From NCBI RefSeq assembly GCF_000149955.1, contig NC_030986.1, positions 3,777,879 through 3,841,878 of the forward strand: DNA of 64,000 nt, read 5' to 3'. This stretch comes from Fusarium oxysporum f. sp. lycopersici 4287. Its lineage: Eukaryota; Ascomycota; Sordariomycetes; Hypocreales; Nectriaceae. Within the stretch, counting starts at the first letter, position 1. Each line of letters starts with the position of its first letter. Positions 1-12,334 of the stretch are shown in pieces. The notes under the pieces are model-generated. The model saw only the letters and a list, made by a program, of their open reading frames with translations. It did not search any database and was not told the origin of the DNA. Made by a program: the position numbers and the translations under genes.

Positions 1-44
1 GTAGGTCTCCCAGATGAACCATTAACAGCCAATTGCTAACCAAG

Positions 45-363
45 ACCTTAGACTGGGGCGATGTCGATGCGCTGGCTGAAGCTGGCTTCTGCTATGCACA
101 GGGTATTGGATGTAAGAAGAATCTGAAGAAGAGCGCCAAATTCTATCGCATGGCTGAAGCCAAGGGTATGAGCATGGTTGGGAATAGCTGGTAAGTCTCG
201 ACATCCAGGGCATATAACCTGCAATCCACCCTCGTGCTCACTAACATTAAACAGGATTCACAAGGCCAAATACGATGACGACGGCGAGTCAACCGCGTCC
301 AAGAAAGACAAAAAGAAGGCCCGCAGCAAATCTCGAACCAGAACCATGTTTGGACTGAAGTGA
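45..363 (+). CDS. Sel1-repeat protein, C-terminal end (partial gene)
   Basis: This is the 3' end of a gene that begins before the window. The visible exons are 45-190 and 255-363. The intron between them (191-254) starts GTAAGT, has a CTAAC branch site and ends ACAG; an in-frame stop at 15-17 and an AAG at 42-44 suggest another intron ends just before base 45. The encoded tail contains part of a Sel1/TPR-like repeat (AEAGFCYAQGIGCKKNLKKS, then AKFYRMAEAKG), followed by a Lys/Arg-rich end (KSRTRTMFGLK). Sel1 repeats are helical protein-protein interaction modules. The arrangement of repeats followed by a short basic tail resembles fungal Nif1/DSF2-type regulators of mitotic kinase signalling, but that is a guess from the tail alone. 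The Sel1 call is fairly firm and the specific orthologue is not. Confidence 0.7.
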
Positions 364-965
364 GCTCACGAGCCGCTCCAGTGACACGCCTACTATGATA
401 ATGATGACATCTTCGACATACCCATTTTAATCGGAGTTTTTACTGGTTTTCCATTGCATTGGGGGTTTCATGGGATTTAGGAGGAATATTCTTGTGCTCC
501 CTGTAACGTCTGCCCAGGGCTGGACCTGGGCCAGGTGAAGGAACTAGATTCAGTTCCGTATTCAGCGTCAGGTTCTAGATGAGGATTTTTAGTGAACATA
601 CCCCGATGAAAGGGTGATATGAATTATTATGCCTACTGCAGGCACAGCAAAGACACCGCTACTTGAATTGTAGTACGATGGTTGTCTATTCTATTCAACA
701 CGTTCTTGGACATTGCATCTCATATCCAGGGACTAGCGAAAAGCAGAGGCACTCAAGTCAGACAAAATCTTGCCTTTTCTTTTCTTTTTTTTTTAAAAAA
801 TTAATTGCATTCGAAATATTGTATTGAGCTGTACTGGCATCATCAGTCACAACTCTGCCTGCCACAGATGATGGCCTGTTCAGTGACCCAGTGTGTAGTG
901 TACTGGGATTGCGTGTTGTTACATGCCGTGGTCTACCTCATCTAAAGTTCCGGTAGGATCTCTAT
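364..965. other. Intergenic, convergent 3' regions
   Basis: This holds the 3' untranslated ends of the Sel1-repeat gene (plus strand) and PUP1 (minus strand). It is AT-richer than its neighbours, with T and A runs near 780-805. No open frame or RNA gene was recognised. Confidence 0.6.
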
Positions 966-1876
966 TTAGCTGTCAACATCCATCTTCTCCTCCACGGGTA
1001 CGTCTTCCACGCTAATGTACCGCTTGATCTCGTCCCTCTTGATGATCTTTTCGTTCAGCACCGCCGTCGTGCCCTTGGGGAAACGGTAACTCTGAAGCTT
1101 GGGCTCCTTCTCGTTGGGCTTGATGTAGTTTCTCTTGAGTGTTGTCTTGTCCTTGGTGATGATAGCCACGTCCACGTTTGAACCCGAGCCCAGATCGTTC
1201 CAGACACCAGCAAGAATGGCGTCGCTCGCCAGCTTCACGGCTTCCTCCTGGTTAAGATCGGGCTTCCACTGCGTCTCAAAGACACTCATAGCTGCCAAGC
1301 TACCACTGCCCATGGTAACATAGGGAAGCTTATCTGTGCTGCCGTGAGCGTGGACAGTGAAGAGGTGGGTGCCAGTAGGGTCGACGCCAGCAACGACCAG
1401 GTAGGCACCGATGTGGCCCTGGTAGCGGAAGAGGTGTTGCTTCAGGAGGGTCATGCAAGTGACGACACGGGGCTTGCGACCTGTGGATAGGGAGTGCAGC
1501 TCGAGTTGAGAAGAGATGAGGGCGGTGGTGAACTCTGTGTCAGCGGCGGTACCGGCGCCAGCGCACCAAATCTGAGGAGAGATGTAGTGAAGCTTCTCGC
1601 AGTTCTTGTCGGCGACAATGGGACCGGATGTGGCTCGAGTATCGGCAGCAATCTAATGGAAAGGGTGTCAGTACTGAGCTCTTGGTGGGATGGCGGTAGC
1701 TCCATTCAATGTCCGAAGACCGGTACTCGAGACAGCAAGGTATCACTTACCACAACACCACCATCAAATATGCATCCAACAATAGTCGTTCCAGTGCTGG
1801 TAGCCTTGGGCAGAGGCACTCCTCGGGCGTGGAGAGCCGCATTGCGGTTGTAGTTTGAGAAGTCGAAGCCTGGCAT
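966..1876 (-). CDS. PUP1: 20S proteasome subunit beta-2 (beta type-7)
   Basis: Two exons on the minus strand, 1751-1876 and 966-1652, give 270 residues, the usual length for this subunit. The 98-nt intron begins GTAAGTGA and ends TTAG. The protein is made with a propeptide of about 29 residues. The sequence [17 protein letters not shown] contains the conserved Gly-Thr processing site, so Thr30 should become the N-terminal catalytic nucleophile. Later motifs include [18 protein letters not shown] and the GSGSLAA turn, and the long acidic C-terminal tail (ending MDVDS) is typical of beta-2, whose arm wraps beta-3. Beta-2 supplies the trypsin-like activity of the proteasome core. The start codon was chosen because MPGFDFSNY opens the reading frame that joins the propeptide. 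It is divergent from NUP159 across a 654-bp promoter region. Confidence 0.95.
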
Positions 1877-2530
1877 TTTGAGCAACCTATGATTCCCCGG
1901 TTGAAAATATCAAGATAGTTGATTTGCCCGAGTGCCTGTAGGATAATGCGGTATCGTGAGAAATGGTAAGATCGCTCGGGGTATCTTTTGCGATGGGGAT
2001 GTTGCTGGTCGTTGAATTGCGAGACGAGTTGAGGTTAACAAGGCAGAGCTGATGACGAGGCTAAAAGCTGCCTCCAGCAGTTGAGCTTCACTGAGCACCT
2101 ACAGCAGCATACAGCGGCGCGCTCTGATTGGTCGAACCTAATAGGCACGATAGGCAGACCACGCCCAGGCTGGAGCAGTACCTAACCAGTGGCTCAAACT
2201 TTAACACGTGAGGAGGAGTTTGGCAAGAGAATATCAAAGTCAATGAGTTAGTCGGGCAGTTTCGACTTGATATGAAGCTTCGTATCTAACCTAAACTCAA
2301 AACATCCCCAACTCTTAGAGGTATCATCTAAAATCATCAGCAACTGAATTTCTAAGTCTTCTGTGCCTCTAGGTGCATCAATCGGCCAATCACTATCTGT
2401 CAAAGCACGTCCCCCAGCCTACCACTGCCTGGGCCAAAGCTCCCCCCGGTCGCCCCAGCCCACTCCTATGCTGAAGGCAAATTTATGAACTTCAGGTCCT
2501 CTCTCCAAGGCCGGCTACTCTGCTACAGTC
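1877..2530. promoter_or_regulatory. Divergent promoter region PUP1/NUP159
   Basis: The 654 bp between two divergent start codons must hold both promoters. A CCAAT-type box (ATTGG at about 2129-2133) and a CACGTG E-box (around 2205) are visible. I see no canonical TATA box or additional gene. Confidence 0.5.
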
Positions 2531-5500
2531 ATGGCTTTCAGCTTTGGCAATTCAGGAAACGCCATGCTCGGGAGTACGGCAGGAGCAGGAGGACTGACTA
2601 CAGGCCCTGATCTGGAGACAATTCAGACAGAGGTGAGTGCGCTATTCTTCTAACTTGATGGTTTCATTTCATAGTCTTGTTTGTTTTGTTGACTTCTTGG
2701 ACGTGATGCTAACCACTCTCAATCTGTACAGGACCTCGGTTTTCTCTCTATCGCCGGCGACGCCAAGGTTCGCCTTACATCCACGTGGTCATCTCTTCCA
2801 TCTTCTACCGCGTCGCTTCTCAGCGTCGCTTCGCGCAAAGGTCTTGTCGCTGCTGCTGGACCCGACCAAGTTGTCATCGCCACAACCGAATCGGTGCGAA
2901 AAGCTTTCGAAAAGCCCAAAGATGGCGACTCAGATATTCGCGAGTTCGAGCCTCAGCTCAAGATCCCTATGCCGATGCGAGTTTCGCAATTATCATTTAC
3001 TGCGGACGAAAACTATTTAATCCTTTCCGCCGAATCTGGCGGCGGCTTGGCTGTCTATGAGGTTCAGAGTCTGTTATCGGGATCAACAAACTCGGCTTTC
3101 GAGCTATCAACGAACGGTGAAACCCTGAGAGCCATGATCCCGAACCCTACCCCTGAGAAGGCGGAGCTTTGCGCTATCGTAACGAACAACGGTAACTTGC
3201 ACATGGCAAACCTGAAAGAACGGCAAATCAGCAGCGTTCTTAAAAACCAAGTTAGCTGTGTTAGCTGGAGCTCCAAAGGCAAGCAACTATGCGCTGGTCT
3301 GGGTGATGGCACAATTTTCCAGATGACTCCAGAAGGAGAAGGGAAAGGAGAGATCCCTAAGCCGCCGAGCGTGGGTGACTTTCATGGTACGTAACTGCAA
3401 GGTTTCGTTTAACGTCAAGTTTGGCTAACATCATCTCAGTATCATCTCTTACCTGGCTCGAGAACCACCTGTTCTTGTCCATCCATACTTCAAATAACGA
3501 ATCACCGCCGACCTCTATCTACCATATCATTACGCGCCAACCACCATCATCTTTCAACTTTCAGAAGCTTACCGATCCTGTCGAGCCGTTTGGATCAGAC
3601 AAGACACCACATCACTCGATTCTGCGACTCCGAGACTTTCCACCAGCTCTCCAAGATATGCTCATTGTCGCTTCTACCGCAGCCTCGGAAATGGGCGTTT
3701 TGAGCCGTTCCAAGACACCTTTGGCTACAGACAAGCCTGCAGATGCTATCACTGGAGTGTTCACGACGACAGAGTTCTTGGATGATACCAAGAGGCCAAC
3801 ATTGCCAATGACTGACTCCATGGATGATTCCACTCCGATTGGTGTAGCTCTCGACCTTTCCGGCAAGGACAAGGTCTACAAGCCCATTCCATCGGACGTC
3901 GAACTGGAAGAATCGCCAGGTCCACTGCCTGGGTTCTGGGTACTCACACATGAGGGTGTTCTCTGCGCTTGGTGGGTAGTCTATAACGACTCTATCAGAC
4001 AGGGTACCTCGTATCCTCACTTGGCTGCGGTTGAGGGCACATCAGCGCCGACACCAGCTCCAGCAACCCAAGCCGGTCCTGCAGCTTCGGCATCGCCCTT
4101 TTCCAATCCTACCCCTTCCGCGTTTGGCTCGGCTTCGCAGCTTGGACAGAAGTCATCTCCATGGGGTGGTGCTAACACCGGTTCTGCTGCCCCTAGCACA
4201 GGGGGCGCCGTGTTTGGTTCAAGCGGCTTCAGCAATACTGCAGCCACCTCTGCTCCGGCATTCGGCAAGCCTAGTTCCATCGGCTTTGGGCAATCGTCCC
4301 AGCTAGGTGCGAAGAGCTCTCCTTGGGCATCAGCATCAGGTGGAGCGTCAGCTGTAACTCCTGCTTTTGGACAGTCAGGATTTTCGAGCTTCGCAAACAA
4401 CAGCAATACCAGTCCTTTTGGCAAGGCGGCGTCCAATTCTCCATCAAGTGCTCCTGCATCGGGGGGCTTTGCTGGCTTCACCGGCAAGAGTGGTTTTGCT
4501 TCTGTGAATAACAATAATAGTGGTAGCGTATTTGGCAGCGGCAGTCAATCCGCTGCCAATCCTTTCGGGTCCACCTCAAATACCGAAACAGCTTTCCCGG
4601 CCAAATCTGAACAATCTTCTGGCAGTCCTTTTGGGTCTACCCCTTTCAAGCTCCAGAGCTCCTTCAAGCCTGATGGATCTGCCAAGGACGACGCAGCTAA
4701 ACCCGGCGGTTCTCTGTTTGGTAGCAACTTTGGATCAGCCCTTACCGATTCGACTAACAAACCTGAAGTTACGACGCCAACACCCAGGGATGAGGAAATG
4801 GACACTGCGGGAGCAACGGAGGAGACCCCCCAAGCAAAATCCAAGGACTCATTATTCCCTGCGCAACAAAGCCCCGAGTCCACAACGCCAACTACAACAC
4901 CTGCGCCATCTAAGTTCGGTTTTGCAACATCGCCAGCCCCCCAGACATCAATTTTTGGACAACCATCGAAGTTTGGCTCCACTGGTGGTGGGCTTTTTGG
5001 AAACAAGTCGGAGACACCGAAACCCAGTGGCGGTCTTTTTGGATCCCCCTCGAGTACCCCTAAGCCAAGCGGAGGGCTGTTCAGTTCAACCTCTGCGACA
5101 CCCAAGGCTGGTGGAACCCTCTTCGGATCGCAGCAGAACACACCAAAGGCCAGTATTTTCGGAGGACAACAGAAGCCAAGCGGTTACACAGGAATCTTTG
5201 GGCAGAAGTCGGAGCCGTCTAAGGCTAAGAGCCCTGAGGCCGAGAACCCTAAAATCAAGGTAGAAGAAGATGACGCCCCGCTGCCTCCGGATACGACCAG
5301 CAAGGCCAGCTTTGCTGTTGGTGAATCGTCTTCCTCATCAGCGGCATCCAAGACTGAAGCCGCTCCTCTGCCCCCAGACTTCATACCCAAACCTAAGTCT
5401 TCCTCGTCTGCTGCCAAAGCAGCTGAGGCCTCTGATGCCCCATTGCCGCCAGACTTTGTTAATGTATCCAAACCGACAGACAAGGAATCGGCTGCCTCTG

Positions 5501-7182
5501 CTGCCCCCCTGCCATCTGAACCAATCATTTCTACAAAACCAAGATCCGTTTTTGACAAACCAGATGGTACTCCAAAGGCACCCTCGAGCCTTTTCCCCGC
5601 CGTCGCCGGACCCCCTTCGGACGATAGTGATGATCTGGATGACGAAGACGACGACGAAGAGGAAGACGATGATGGAGAGGAAGGAGAGGAAGGAGATGAT
5701 GACGGGTCCGAGGGCAGTGGTATCGATGTTGCCAAGGATCTGAGTCCGACAGTCAGCAACCTCACTCCCGGATATACACCTCAAAGCTCATTTGGTGGAC
5801 CTGGCGGGCATGCTCTTGGAAGCCCCCGAACAAATCAAGAAGGCTCACGGCCTTTGTTTGGCGAACTCAGCCGCAATGCCCCCGTGTTCCCACGACCTAA
5901 CGCGACCAGCCCCCGCTCCCCGAGTCCGGTTCGAGGGGCAGTGCCGAATAGGGTCCTCAGGTCAGAGAACATGAGATCTGTGAGTGCCCCAGGAATTGCC
6001 TCGCATCTCCTCGGGCATAGGCAGTCTCAAATGGGTGCTTCCATAACCAGCAGAGACGTTGGCTCGTCAGAAGACCCATTTGTAGCCCAGCATCGTAAAT
6101 TAAAGGCCAAACAGGAGGCTGCAGAAACCCAGCCATTAGTTGACGAGGATGATGATGAGGTTCAGAAGCTTCTGGCATCAGACGTGGAAGGAAGTTTGAC
6201 CCTGGATGAGTTCATTGCCCATTCGAACGTCGCTCCGCCTGCTAAGGAAAGCATTCCAAGCCAAGTCGAAGCAGTCTATCGTGATATTAATTCGATGATT
6301 GATACACTCGGTCTCAATGCGCGAACTGTCAAGTCATTCATCAAGGGCCACACGGAGAACTGCAAGCAGGGTGGACGCAGTAAAGAGGATCTTGACGACC
6401 CCGAAGACTGGGTTCTTTGCGAGATTGATGAGTTGGGGAACATCTTGGACAATGAACTGTACAATGATCTTGAGGACGGGCGGGTTCGTGACTTGGACGC
6501 TAAACTCGATGCTTGTCACGAACTTACCAGAGATATGCATCGCCTTCGAGCTAAGCAGGAGGACTTGAAACAAATCCTTATGATCAGAACCGACCCTGAT
6601 CAGGCTGAAGTGACACGATCTATGCCTCTGAGTGCGGAGCAAGCAACACAGCAGAACGAACTGCGACGCGAGTTCGCCAAGTTTTCGAAGCTCTTGGCTG
6701 ATGCAGAAGAAGCCTTAACGCTGCTCAAGACAAGAATTGCGTCCGCCTCTGGCGCTTCAGGCAAAGGCAAGGCAAACGTTCCTACGGTTGAGGCGGTCAT
6801 ACGTACTATTGGGAAGATGACGGCGATGGTTGAGAAGCGCAGCGGAGATATCGACGTTCTCGAAAACCAGCTGCGCAAAGTCAATCTCAACTCTACAAGC
6901 CGGGAGGGGTCTCCTATGGTGACACCACAGGGAAGGAGGAGCATCATGTTCTCCCCTGAAGGAACCCCCGTTAGAAATTTGCGCCATAGCTTTGCGGGCA
7001 GCATGTCTCTGAGTGCATCTGTGCGAGCCACTCCCCCACGCAAGAAACTTAGTGGCTTCAGTCGAGAGGAGAAGGGTGATTTAATGGACAAGAGAACACG
7101 TCGGCAAGCGGTATTGGGCAAGCTGAAGAGCAGCGTCGAGAAGAGAGGTGTCAGTGTTTGGAATATGGAGGATATCGAATAA
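2531..7182 (+). CDS. NUP159: Nucleoporin Nup159/Nup214-like, cytoplasmic face of the nuclear pore
   Basis: Three exons, 2531-2632, 2732-3386 and 3440-7182, encode 1499 residues. Residues about 35-430 read as the N-terminal beta-propeller that docks the DEAD-box mRNA-export helicase Dbp5. Residues about 460-850 carry many FG dipeptides (SAFGSAS, PFGKAAS, IFGQPSKFG, LFGSPSS), the natively unfolded repeats that bind transport receptors. A strongly acidic Asp/Glu tract lies near residues 980-1011, and a helical coiled-coil region near 1190-1400 should assemble with Nup82 and Nsp1. The order of propeller, FG repeats and coiled coil is the diagnostic architecture of Nup159. The start at MAFSFGNSG is the only ATG that joins the first intron (GTGAGT..ACAG, 99 nt) in frame. 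The minus strand of the FG region is also open, which is a codon-bias shadow. Confidence 0.93.
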
Positions 7183-9001
7183 TCAAGGACAATGACAGGA
7201 TGGACATTATCACGGCGAAACAAGACAGAACATGGTGATGAATAGGGCATGGAGCAACCAAGCAACTGTATCTTAGATTTTAAATAGTGTATCAATTGGC
7301 CATACCAGCTACCCGGATAGCTAATGTATTTTTCCCCCCTGCAGTACATTTTCCCTTTTTGATTCATGACAGTTCTCTGTAGCTAGTTGCATTGTGAGAA
7401 TCGTACTTTCAACTCAATTAACCCATTTTGTCCAACCTATTACGACCAATTGGTTTACCAAACAAACACCATTTTACTCCTCGGGTATCCTCAGACGTTG
7501 AATTTCATGAAGACATATGTTGTGCAAGCATTGAACTATGTGGTCAACTCACTCAGGCTGCTGGAGCAGGAGGAGCGGCAGATCGTGGGATGGCAGACTT
7601 GGGGTCGGTGGCTGGAGTATTGTTGGAGATATCGCGAGGAATGTTTGATGGGTTAGAGTGAACCCGGCAATGTTCCTTGTTCTTGTGCTCGGGGTGAGGT
7701 CGAGGAGTGTAGCTGAGAGGCCACTGTTAGGTGAGGGGAGCCTTGAATGAGAATTGGATCGACGTACTTGACGAAGGAGAGCATCCTGAAAGGTTGTTGG
7801 TCTGTTGCCGTGTATAAGTGGCAGATGTTGTTGACGGTGCTTTAGTGTATTTCTCAAAAGCCAATTGTTTGCTTTACGATGATGATGATACTAATGATGA
7901 ATTGGAGAAAAGATGGGAAGCTAACGAGTATTATATAGCTGATCTCTTCTCTGGTCAAATCAACTTACATACATTGCATTACAAACGATTGCTTGGCCGG
8001 ACCGGTTGTGCTCTGGTGACTGACTGACAGGACCTTTGAATTGCACGTGTGACCGGCATCAACTTTGAGGATAGAGCAGGGGTTCGCCAAGGACTCTGAG
8101 TTTGACTGGAGGACATGGGCGCAATACTGACGTCGTACGGGTTGCCCGGACAGGGAAGTGATGGGATCTCTCAGCGGGGGTAGAGCGTGCGCGTGACCCC
8201 TGGAACGAGGAGGATGAAGTGCGCTGCAACTGGTCTAGGGGATCCTAGTATGTATATGATGGATTGGGGACGGGAATCTGGCGATGGACGACGACTGATT
8301 GGGTGCGCTGATATGGCCAGAGGCCGGCCCGGTGAATGAGTCTGTTCTATGAACACTTCCCGACTACGGAGTAGCAGGGGCACAATCTCGGCATCCTAGA
8401 CAAGAGGCAAAAAAGGACTTGAGAGATTCGTCTTATAAGCGAGCTTTCAAGGGCCTATGTCTGGTTGATGCGGCGCAAATGGTCCGAAGTCGCTCACTAT
8501 CAGACCAAGGTTCTGGTTTTACAAGATAAGACTCATAATTATTTACATGCTCTCAACAATTGCAATGCCCTCCCTCATGAAAGAATCCAACGCAGGCTGT
8601 CCTCGTGCAAAGCCACCTCGACTGACATTGTCACTGTTATCAGACCATGTTCTCATAATATTAGGTACGTACCTGCAGCTTCGCAGCCCAAACTCCGGTT
8701 CATCGTGAGTGGGGCCCGTGGTCTGAAGCCGACACCCACCGAAGCATGGGTCGGGCACGGTCGGCGGTCTCGGAGACGAGTGGGGAAATCTGCGCCGTCT
8801 CTTTCTGCAGGCAAGACTGACAGCCCGAGATCCACTAATTCTTCACCTTGGATTATCCACTTTCTTCACCTTCCACTCACCGAATCTTCACCTCGGAGGG
8901 GCTTCAAAAAATTATTGTTTGCTTCGCTCATCACCATCGCACGTTTAAACAATCACCACGCCTACTCACCAGTCTGCATATACATAATACCCACCACCGC
9001 A
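7183..9001. other. Intergenic 1.8 kb, no firm gene
   Basis: This holds the NUP159 3' end and the AC40 promoter. A speculative small minus-strand gene can be assembled: start at 7784, 17-nt exon (7768-7784), 44-nt intron GTACGT..CTAACAG (7724-7767), second exon to a stop at 7549, 63 residues in all. The product resembles nothing I know, and the other reading frame of the second exon looks equally plausible, so I do not call it. The frame of AC40 stays open upstream to about 8465, but that sequence does not look like protein and probably is 5' leader and promoter. Confidence 0.4.
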
Positions 9002-10201
9002 ATGGCACCCACACAGCAGGCTGCGTGGAGAAAAGCTCCTACTGCAGAGGAAATTGCCAATCGTCAGGTAAACTTCAATTGAGCAATGCTGAATGCACTA
9101 TAACCTAACTTTTGCGCCCAGACTGTTGGCATCAACAAGGAAACCGTCACAAATATCACCTCCACTGATTACCCAGGCCATCACCCTGGAGAAGACCTCG
9201 CATTCACGCTTGATCGTTTCCGCGATGCGTTTTCCGTAAAATTTCACCAAAACGATCAGTTCCTCGCCTCTTTCTCTCTTGTCGGAATCGACGCTTCGCT
9301 CGCAAACGCTTTTCGACGTATTCTACTCTCCGAGATTCCCACCCTCGCTATCGAGAACGTTTATATCGAGAACAACACCTCTGTCATTCAAGACGAGGTT
9401 CTCGCGCATCGTCTTGGACTCATTCCATTCAAGGGTGGCCGTGAGGGTCTGCACAACTTCCTCAAGTGGCACAAGAAGCCAGAGGCTGGCGAGGACCCTT
9501 ATGCCGGCTGCTTCGACTGGAACACGGTCCGCCTCGAGCTTAACGTGACATGCACCGTCAATGAGGATGCTTCGCCCGCTGAGAACGACCCTCTCAAAGC
9601 TTACCATAACGCCCACGTTTATGCGCGCGACATCGTCTTCGTCCCTACTGGCAAGCAGGTCGAGTACTTCAGCGGCGAGGACGCCATTGCGCCCACGAAC
9701 CCAGACATCTTGATCGCCAAGCTGCGACCCCGACAGACCATTAACCTCGCCATGCATATGCACAAGGGAATTGGATCCGATCACGCCAAGTTCTCTCCTG
9801 TCGCGACAGCCTCCTACCGTCTCCTACCTACCATTACCATTACCAAGCCTATCTTGGGCGCTGATGCCGAAAAGTTTGCCAAGTGCTTCCCCAAGGGTGT
9901 CATCGGCCTCGAAAAGGTTACGGCCGAGGAAGCTGCTGAGGCTGGTAGCGGTTATGAGGGCCAGGAGGGCGAGACCAAGGCCGTGGTCGTTGATGCAATG
10001 AAGGATACTGTCAGCCGAGAGGCTCTACGACACAAGGAGTTCGAGGGCAAGGTGAAGCTTGGCCGAAGGCGAGATCATTTTATCTTCTCCATCGAGAGCA
10101 CAGGGCAGTGGGATAGCGATGAGCTTTTCCTCGAGTCAGTTAAGCACCTCAAGCTCAAGTGCAAGAAGCTTGAGCAGCAAGTTATCAACATGGCGAGGTA
10201 G
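9002..10201 (+). CDS. RPC40: RNA polymerase I and III subunit AC40 (RPAC1)
   Basis: Two exons, 9002-9067 and 9122-10201, encode 381 residues. The 54-nt intron starts GTAAAC, has a CCTAAC branch site and ends CCAG. The protein has the alpha-like dimerisation domain shared with bacterial RNA polymerase alpha and Rpb3; the signature is ASLANAFRRILLSEIPTLAI, followed by QDEVLAHRLGLIPF. AC40 pairs with AC19 to form the assembly platform of Pol I and Pol III, so the product acts in the nucleus and nucleolus in rRNA, 5S and tRNA synthesis. An insert domain lies at about residues 110-200, and the C-terminal part returns to the dimerisation fold (FIFSIESTGQWDSDELF). The start at MAPTQQAAW sits in a CACCGCAATGG context; an open in-frame stretch upstream was judged to be leader. 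Confidence 0.94.
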
Positions 10202-10470
10202 CCAACTACATCGCAAGGATATTTCGGGTCTTGTTTGGCGCAGTATCATAATTTTTGGGTTGATTTGTTTTCTGCGGTCTCTACGGTTAGATAAAAAGGA
10301 ATGATACCATGACCACATCATAATACTCGTCACCCGTTTCTTCTCTGCCCTCTTAAAAAGGATACTCTTCTAGTATTTTTGAGTCGTCATCATATACCTC
10401 TCATTTATTAATCCAACGCCTAAAGGTGCCCAAAAGCCCGAACGCCCTTTACTGACCACTTGACTGAGAA

Positions 10471-12005
10471 TCAAGAACTTGTCTTAAACTTGAAGTAAAA
10501 GTTGAATTCAAGGGGGAACGCAGGATCAGTGACAACAACCTGTTGTCCGTCTTCGAGCCCAAGCTCTGTGAGGGTCTTACTCAGGTTCGGGCGCGTCTGC
10601 TCCTCCAAACCTGGAGGAGACTGCATGTATAGAGTCTTACCCTCGGCACGGATCGATGGCTTCTTTAATTGCGCTTCAGGGCGAATCGCGAATGAGTCGA
10701 TTAACTCCAGCAGAGTGGACTTGGGATTGACTTCAAGAGGGCGAGCCTGGCGTCCACAGACAGGGCAGTCGTCCTTCTTCTCATGCTTGAAGGTGTATGT
10801 ATAGATGCTATCATTGCCAGAGTACATCATATAGTTTGTGTCGAATCCAAGACAAGGGGCAGAGGTTGTCGCGATTTTAAAAGCCTCGTTGCAGCATGCA
10901 GCGGCGATGATAGCATTGGTAGATGCAATCGCCGGAATAATGTTCTTGATGGTTCCTTGCGTTAACGAATAAGTGACACCAGGGATGCCAAACTCTTCCG
11001 CACGAGTAAGTGCTTTTTGGAATAGCCAGGTTACATGCTCTGGGTCATCCTTATCGAGCTTCGGGAATGGCTTTTCTTGCTCCCAAGCAATAACGTGGGC
11101 CCATTCGATGCAGTGCTCGGGTTGTCGTGGGATTGAGGCGATAGTACACAGAGGAACAGCGGCGCGCGGGGCGTGCATATCCAGCTGGCACTCAATACAG
11201 GATGTCATAGATGGGAGGATGACTCGCGCCTGTCCCTTGAAACCTTCAGTGCCACCATCAATGAGGGGCTTTATCGCATCGGGGTCTTCAGCTTCTTCGG
11301 CAATAGAAACAAGCATGGCGTTGATCCAACGGCGGGCCTCGATGCTGTCTAGCCCGCAAATTACAAGCTGGAACTGCTTGTAAAACTCCTCGTCGAAGTC
11401 CTGGATACGGTTGTTGTGGGCTGTGATGGAGACGCCCTTAACTCTCTTTTGGACGAAAGTAGCGGCAACCTCTGCTTTGTATTTGCCAACATCATCTTTT
11501 CGGAATAAGAACTGGCGGTTGAGGTTGGAAATATCGATGGTATCTAGAGCAAGATGAGCCAGCGATCTTTAATATAAAAGACGATTCACAAACCCATGTC
11601 TATTACGTGGATGTTCCTGAATCTCGACATGGCAAGATTCTTGAGAATTTCACATCCTAGGCCTCCTGCGCCGCTGTATTATGGCAGTTAGTGAGTTGGA
11701 CAATTGAGTCTTTCAAGAAAGATGACTGACATGACACTATACAAATTAGTATGGCTTTCATAGGATGTAACATGTGTACATCAACACTCACAGAACTTTG
11801 AACGTTTCAAACTGCGCCAGAAACTCCGGCGCAGTAGCATCGGGATCGGTATATGGTCCTGCGTTACGGCGGATTTGGTCGAGGTATTTCCTTGCCTTGC
11901 GGTCAGTTGTTTGTGGTTTCAAGAGCTCCAACAGCTCCCAGCTAAAAGGTCTTACCATCGCGCGTCTTCGTAGCCGCCGGCAGCTTCCTGAGCCACACTA
12001 GCCAT
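10471..12005 (-). CDS. UBA3: NEDD8-activating enzyme E1 catalytic subunit UBA3
   Basis: Five exons on the minus strand: 11956-12005, 11792-11890, a 6-nt micro-exon 11731-11736, 11594-11673 and 10471-11543. They give 435 residues, normal for UBA3. The ThiF-type adenylation domain shows the ATP-binding motif [17 protein letters not shown], then [19 protein letters not shown]. The catalytic cysteine is in [18 protein letters not shown], zinc-binding cysteines are in MTSCIEC and CPVCG, and the C-terminal part is the ubiquitin-like-fold domain that recruits the E2 Ubc12. With Ula1/APP-BP1 it activates NEDD8/Rub1 for transfer to cullins; CUL3 lies in this window. Without the micro-exon two residues (Val-Ile) would be missing from the first beta strand of the nucleotide fold. 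The first intron ends CAAG, a less usual acceptor, but it gives the expected RWKYLDQI junction. Confidence 0.93.
11731..11736 (-). other. UBA3: Six-nucleotide micro-exon of UBA3
   Basis: On the minus strand the 6 bases TGTCAT lie between an acceptor (CTAATTTGTATAG, with a CTAAT branch site) and a donor (GTCAGT). The flanking introns are 55 nt (11737-11791) and 57 nt (11674-11730), both the size standard for this genome, and the second has a CTAAC branch site and ends ACAG. Joining CT + TGTCAT + CGGC restores Leu-Val-Ile-Gly in the conserved E1 motif. Direct joining of the flanking exons keeps frame but deletes Val-Ile. Confidence 0.8.
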
Positions 12006-12334
12006 ATTGAAGATTTTCAATGACTTTGTAGAAGAACAACAAGCCAAATGAATGTATGAGCAGGTTCGCAGGGAGATATGTAAGATCAGAGAGTGGTCCG
12101 TAGCTTGGTTACTAAGGTAAGGAGCTCTGAAGGGATCCGTGCGTGGGGAGGATCGTCATTGCCTGGAGCTGGCTCGGTGAAGCTCGGTGAAGGTGGGGTC
12201 AAGGTGAGTAATGCTTCGAGCACCCAAACCTAAGGTAAACACCAGGCAATAATGTATACCTCTATCAAGCTTTCAAAGTTCAAACAGCATGACATTTCGT
12301 GGACAACCCGCCAGATTAAACTACACAGACTAGA
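12006..12334. promoter_or_regulatory. Bidirectional promoter UBA3/TEL2
   Basis: This 329-bp space between divergent start codons must serve both genes. A short direct repeat of AGCTCGGTGAA occurs at about 12171-12191. No TATA box or other gene was seen. Confidence 0.5.

Noticed and set aside
4017..4514. 165-codon open frame on the minus strand of the NUP159 FG region
   Set aside because: It is the complement of Gly/Ser/Ala/Phe repeat codons; composition is low complexity and the plus strand clearly codes for the nucleoporin.
8465..9082. 205-codon plus-strand frame ahead of AC40
   Set aside because: It is only an upstream extension of the AC40 frame into its leader; it does not look like protein until MAPTQQAAW, and it runs into the first intron.
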